A stretch of DNA of 64,000 nucleotides from the NCBI GenBank assembly GCA_002309015.1, contig DBWM01000038.1, positions 95,059 through 159,058 of the forward strand, written 5' to 3'. The DNA comes from Myxococcales bacterium UBA1238. GTDB taxonomy: Bacteria > Myxococcota_A > Bradymonadia > UBA7976 > UBA1532. Shown here piece after piece: positions 62,242 to 64,000 of the stretch. The notes under the pieces are model-generated. The model saw nothing but the letters and a program-made list of their open reading frames with translations. It was not told the DNA's origin and searched no databases. The translations under genes were made by a program, and so were the position numbers. Positions within the stretch are counted from its first letter, which is position 1, and each line of letters begins with the position of its first letter.

Positions 62242-63083
62242 TGGGGATTGTTTTGAAGCTGGGCGTTTAACCAATCGAGCAGATCGCCAAAGGTTTTCTC
62301 GCGTTCGGTCTCGTTCCAGAGCTCGTGATACATGCCGGGATATTCGCGTAACGTCTTGTTTTCAGAAGCGATTTGCTCGAAGAGCTCCTGGGATTTGGCG
62401 GAGGATGCGATTTGATCGTCGCCGGGCAGCTGCATCAAAAGCGGCAGCGTCAAATTGGGTGCATATTCAAAGGCGCGCTCGTGGGCTCGCACGGTTTCGG
62501 TAAACCATCGCGCGGTCGCCACATGGCTCACCAGAGGATCGCTGCTGTAGGATTTGACGATGTCGGGATCATGGCTGAGCGCTTTGGCGGAAAGCTCGTT
62601 GTGGAACGAGAGCGCGGGCACAAAACGGCTTAAGATGCGGGCGAGTTTGGCTTTGATAGGCGGAACCTGAAGGCTAAAACCGAAGAAGGGCGAGTTTAAA
62701 ACGAGTCCGTCGATGCCCTGAGCATTGCGGGCGAGGCTGTGAAAAGCGATGAGTCCGCCGTTGCTGAAACTGATGACAAAGCGCTTGATGTTGGGCGTGC
62801 GCTCGACAATCTTGCTGCGTAACGTGTTGAAATCACGAATATAATCGTCAAAATCGAAGATATGGCAGCGCTGACCTTCGGAACGCCCGTGACCTCGCAA
62901 ATCAAAACGGTAGCACGAGAATCCGGCTTCCTGTAGTTTGCTGACCATCTCTGCATAACGCCCCAAATGTTCGGCAAAGCCGTGAACGAAGAGGATGGCC
63001 GCTTTAGGAGACTCCAACTCATCAAATTCAGCATAGAGTCGAAGTCCGTCGGGTGTTAAAAAGGTTTGAGGTTGTGTCGCCAT
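62238..63083 (-). CDS. Alpha/beta hydrolase (monoacylglycerol lipase/lysophospholipase-like)
   Basis: The 281-residue product fits the Hydrolase_4 (lysophospholipase PldB/MGL) type: KAAILFVHGFAEHLGRYAEMVSKLQ, YRFDLRGHGRSEGQRCHI, the nucleophile elbow ISFSNGGLIAF (usual GHSMGG; here the first Gly is Ser), LNSPFFG, the Asp in LPGDDQIAS and the His in MYHELWNE. The catalytic triad is intact. Cytoplasmic. It heads a tight minus-strand run (hydrolase, ftcD, aminopeptidase), coupled to ftcD by a 4-bp overlap. Confidence 0.92.
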   Translation of the reverse strand: MATQPQTFLTPDGLRLYAEFDELESPKAAILFVHGFAEHLGRYAEMVSKLQEAGFSCYRFDLRGHGRSEGQRCHIFDFDDYIRDFNTLRSKIVERTPNIKRFVISFSNGGLIAFHSLARNAQGIDGLVLNSPFFGFSLQVPPIKAKLARILSRFVPALSFHNELSAKALSHDPDIVKSYSSDPLVSHVATARWFTETVRAHERAFEYAPNLTLPLLMQLPGDDQIASSAKSQELFEQIASENKTLREYPGMYHELWNETEREKTFGDLLDWLNAQLQNNPQ

Positions 63084-63145
63084 TTTGGGCCTGCTGTGCT
63101 ATAAAAGATTGAAAATTACCGCACTCTTACGAGAGGAAATATCCC

Positions 63146-63760
63146 GTGTCAATGCGCGTTCCGTTTTTGTGCTTTTTAGCTCTGTTGTTTGGGCAATCAG
63201 CCTTTGGCTATGATGTTTACATTAACAATGTAAAAGTCAACGGTTTGCATAACCAAAAGTTCGATCGCGTGTCATCCGTGCGCTTCGACGAACGTGGCGA
63301 TGTGCGCATCGATGCTCCGGGTTACTCCATTGAGGTCGATAACTCCTCATCCTTTGCGCAGAATACCTCAGGAGCCGCTTCGATCAATGATGCAGCAGAT
63401 GTGCCCGTGGGCGTCTCGCGCTATTGGATTTTGGCGACGGTCAAGCAGGTGGGCGCATATCGCGTGCGGCTGACCGCAAACAATCGTGAAGTGGGGCAGT
63501 TACTGCCTACGGATAATAAGCTGGCGCGCGATATTACGGCGCAGGTGGTGAGCGGATCCAACAACGTGCAGGCCACCTTCCTGCCCATGCCGAATGCGCC
63601 TTCCAATCCCTCGGAAGCGATCGAAATCGTTGTGGGCATTGGCAAAAAGAATCCCGATGGTTCGGTTACGATCGAAAAGCAGCAGGAGTTTGGAAAAATG
63701 AGTCAGCCTGGCGGGCGGCAGTCGCCGGAAGCGCAAACCGTTCGCTTTAATGCCGACTAA
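63146..63760 (+). CDS. Secreted hypothetical protein, beta-rich
   Basis: The GTG at 63146 has GAGAGG 9 bases upstream and gives about 204 residues; ATG 63152 is possible. A signal peptide (RVPFLCFLALLFGQSAFG) is followed by a beta-rich mature part (YDVYINNVKVNGLHNQKFDRVSSVRFDERGDVRIDAPGYSIEV...VSRYWILATVKQVGAYRVRLTANNREVG). The tail is polar and probably disordered (QEFGKMSQPGGRQSPEAQ). No family recognised. It is transcribed alone and ends at a strong terminator shared with eno. Confidence 0.75.
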   Translation: MSMRVPFLCFLALLFGQSAFGYDVYINNVKVNGLHNQKFDRVSSVRFDERGDVRIDAPGYSIEVDNSSSFAQNTSGAASINDAADVPVGVSRYWILATVKQVGAYRVRLTANNREVGQLLPTDNKLARDITAQVVSGSNNVQATFLPMPNAPSNPSEAIEIVVGIGKKNPDGSVTIEKQQEFGKMSQPGGRQSPEAQTVRFNAD

Positions 63761-63821
63761 AAGCGAGATAACTCCGCCTGGCGCAAAGAAAATCTCTGGC
63801 CAACGGCCCTCAGGGGGGTAC

Positions 63822-63860
63822 AAAAAAAGCGGCCTTCCTCAAAGGGAAGCCGCTTTTTTT
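63822..63860. terminator. Bidirectional rho-independent terminator
   Basis: Long arms AAAAAAAGCGGC-TTCC and GGAAGCCGC-TTTTTTT around a short loop, with A run on one side and T run on the other. It serves the secreted-protein gene (plus) and eno (minus). Confidence 0.9.
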
Positions 63861-63879
63861 GATGAGGTTAAACCCTCAA

Positions 63880-64000
63880 TCAATGCTTCAAGGCTTTGCG
63901 GCCCAGGTAAATGGCCTCGTCGCCCAAAGCTTCCTCGATGCGCATCAACTGGTTGTACTTGGCGATGCGGTCGCTGCGGCTGGCGGAACCGGTCTTGATT
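63880..64000 (-). CDS. eno: Enolase, C-terminal end only (cut by window edge)
   Basis: The last 39 codons of enolase are visible on the minus strand. They read IKTGSASRSDRIAKYNQLMR, then IEEALGDEAIYLGRKALKH and stop. The K-T-G-S-x-S-R-S-(D/E)-R motif and the following R-I-E-E are diagnostic of the enolase C-terminus, which carries the catalytic Lys before and substrate-binding residues. The 5' part lies beyond the window. Enolase is glycolytic and a degradosome component in many bacteria. Confidence 0.95.
   Translation of the reverse strand, partial: IKTGSASRSDRIAKYNQLMRIEEALGDEAIYLGRKALKH

Overview
The window reads as a stretch of Gram-negative chromosome of moderate GC from a myxobacterium-like lineage (Myxococcota or a close relative such as the Bradymonadales; this placement is an inference). 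The clues are a secreted VWA protein with nine MopE-type D-x-D-x-D-C repeats and a MYXO-CTERM-like tail (Cys, hydrophobic segment, Arg cluster), two large Ser/Thr kinases (one with PEGA domains, one fused to a formylglycine-generating-enzyme-like domain), many lipoproteins and beta-barrels, a TonB/ExbB/ExbD locus, a myxobacterial-type LexA-like box at uvrA, and very frequent GATC. No tRNA, rRNA, IS element, prophage or CRISPR array was seen. No gene-free stretch exceeds 300 bases.

Layout. 0.1-7.4 kb (minus): uvrA, a small beta-barrel, a protein with three copies of one unknown domain, and the VWA/MopE surface protein. 7.5-10.7 kb: a small hypothetical gene, fabG-like reductase, coaBC and a degenerate uracil-DNA-glycosylase-like gene. 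10.9-19.7 kb (plus) is a conserved housekeeping run: queA-tgt-yajC-secD-secF-recJ-small membrane protein-trmB, then dksA. 19.9-22.4 kb (minus): a lipoprotein made of four tandem DsbA-like thioredoxin domains. 22.5-28.8 kb (minus): a secreted protein, then in transcription order a MacB-like ATPase and permease, a PEGA kinase, a protein with 21 three-residue hydrophobic repeats, and a sigma factor. 28.9-34.6 kb (plus): beta-barrel, lipoprotein, ATPase, permease, permease, ATPase, MCE protein. This is an Mla/Mce-type lipid transporter with two different permeases and two different ATPases.

34.6-44.9 kb: a lysozyme-fold lipoprotein, the kinase-FGE fusion, a Lys/Ala/Pro-rich protein, and a minus-strand exbB-exbD-tonB-TonB receptor-lipoprotein operon. 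45.1-49.7 kb (plus): yebC-ruvC-ruvA-ruvB, then biotin carboxylase and a 70-residue biotin carrier. 49.7-53.2 kb: a Wzy/WaaL-type membrane protein and a coupled pair consisting of an AlbA_2 (Schlafen-type) protein and a divergent arginine/agmatine-deiminase-fold enzyme. 53.2-63.1 kb (minus): alpha/beta hydrolase, glutamate formimidoyltransferase, M29 aminopeptidase, PpiC isomerase, a lipoprotein, a HEAT protein and an ABC-F ATPase. The window ends with a secreted protein (plus) and the 3' end of eno (minus).

Strongest candidates for something undescribed: (1) the heteromeric Mce transporter, whose two ATPases carry complementary defects predicting one canonical and one degenerate ATP site; (2) the AlbA_2 plus deiminase-fold pair behind two nested inverted repeats; (3) the four-fold DsbA lipoprotein; (4) the kinase/triplet-repeat/sigma-factor operon. 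All functional statements are by recognition of motifs in the translated sequence. No database search was run.
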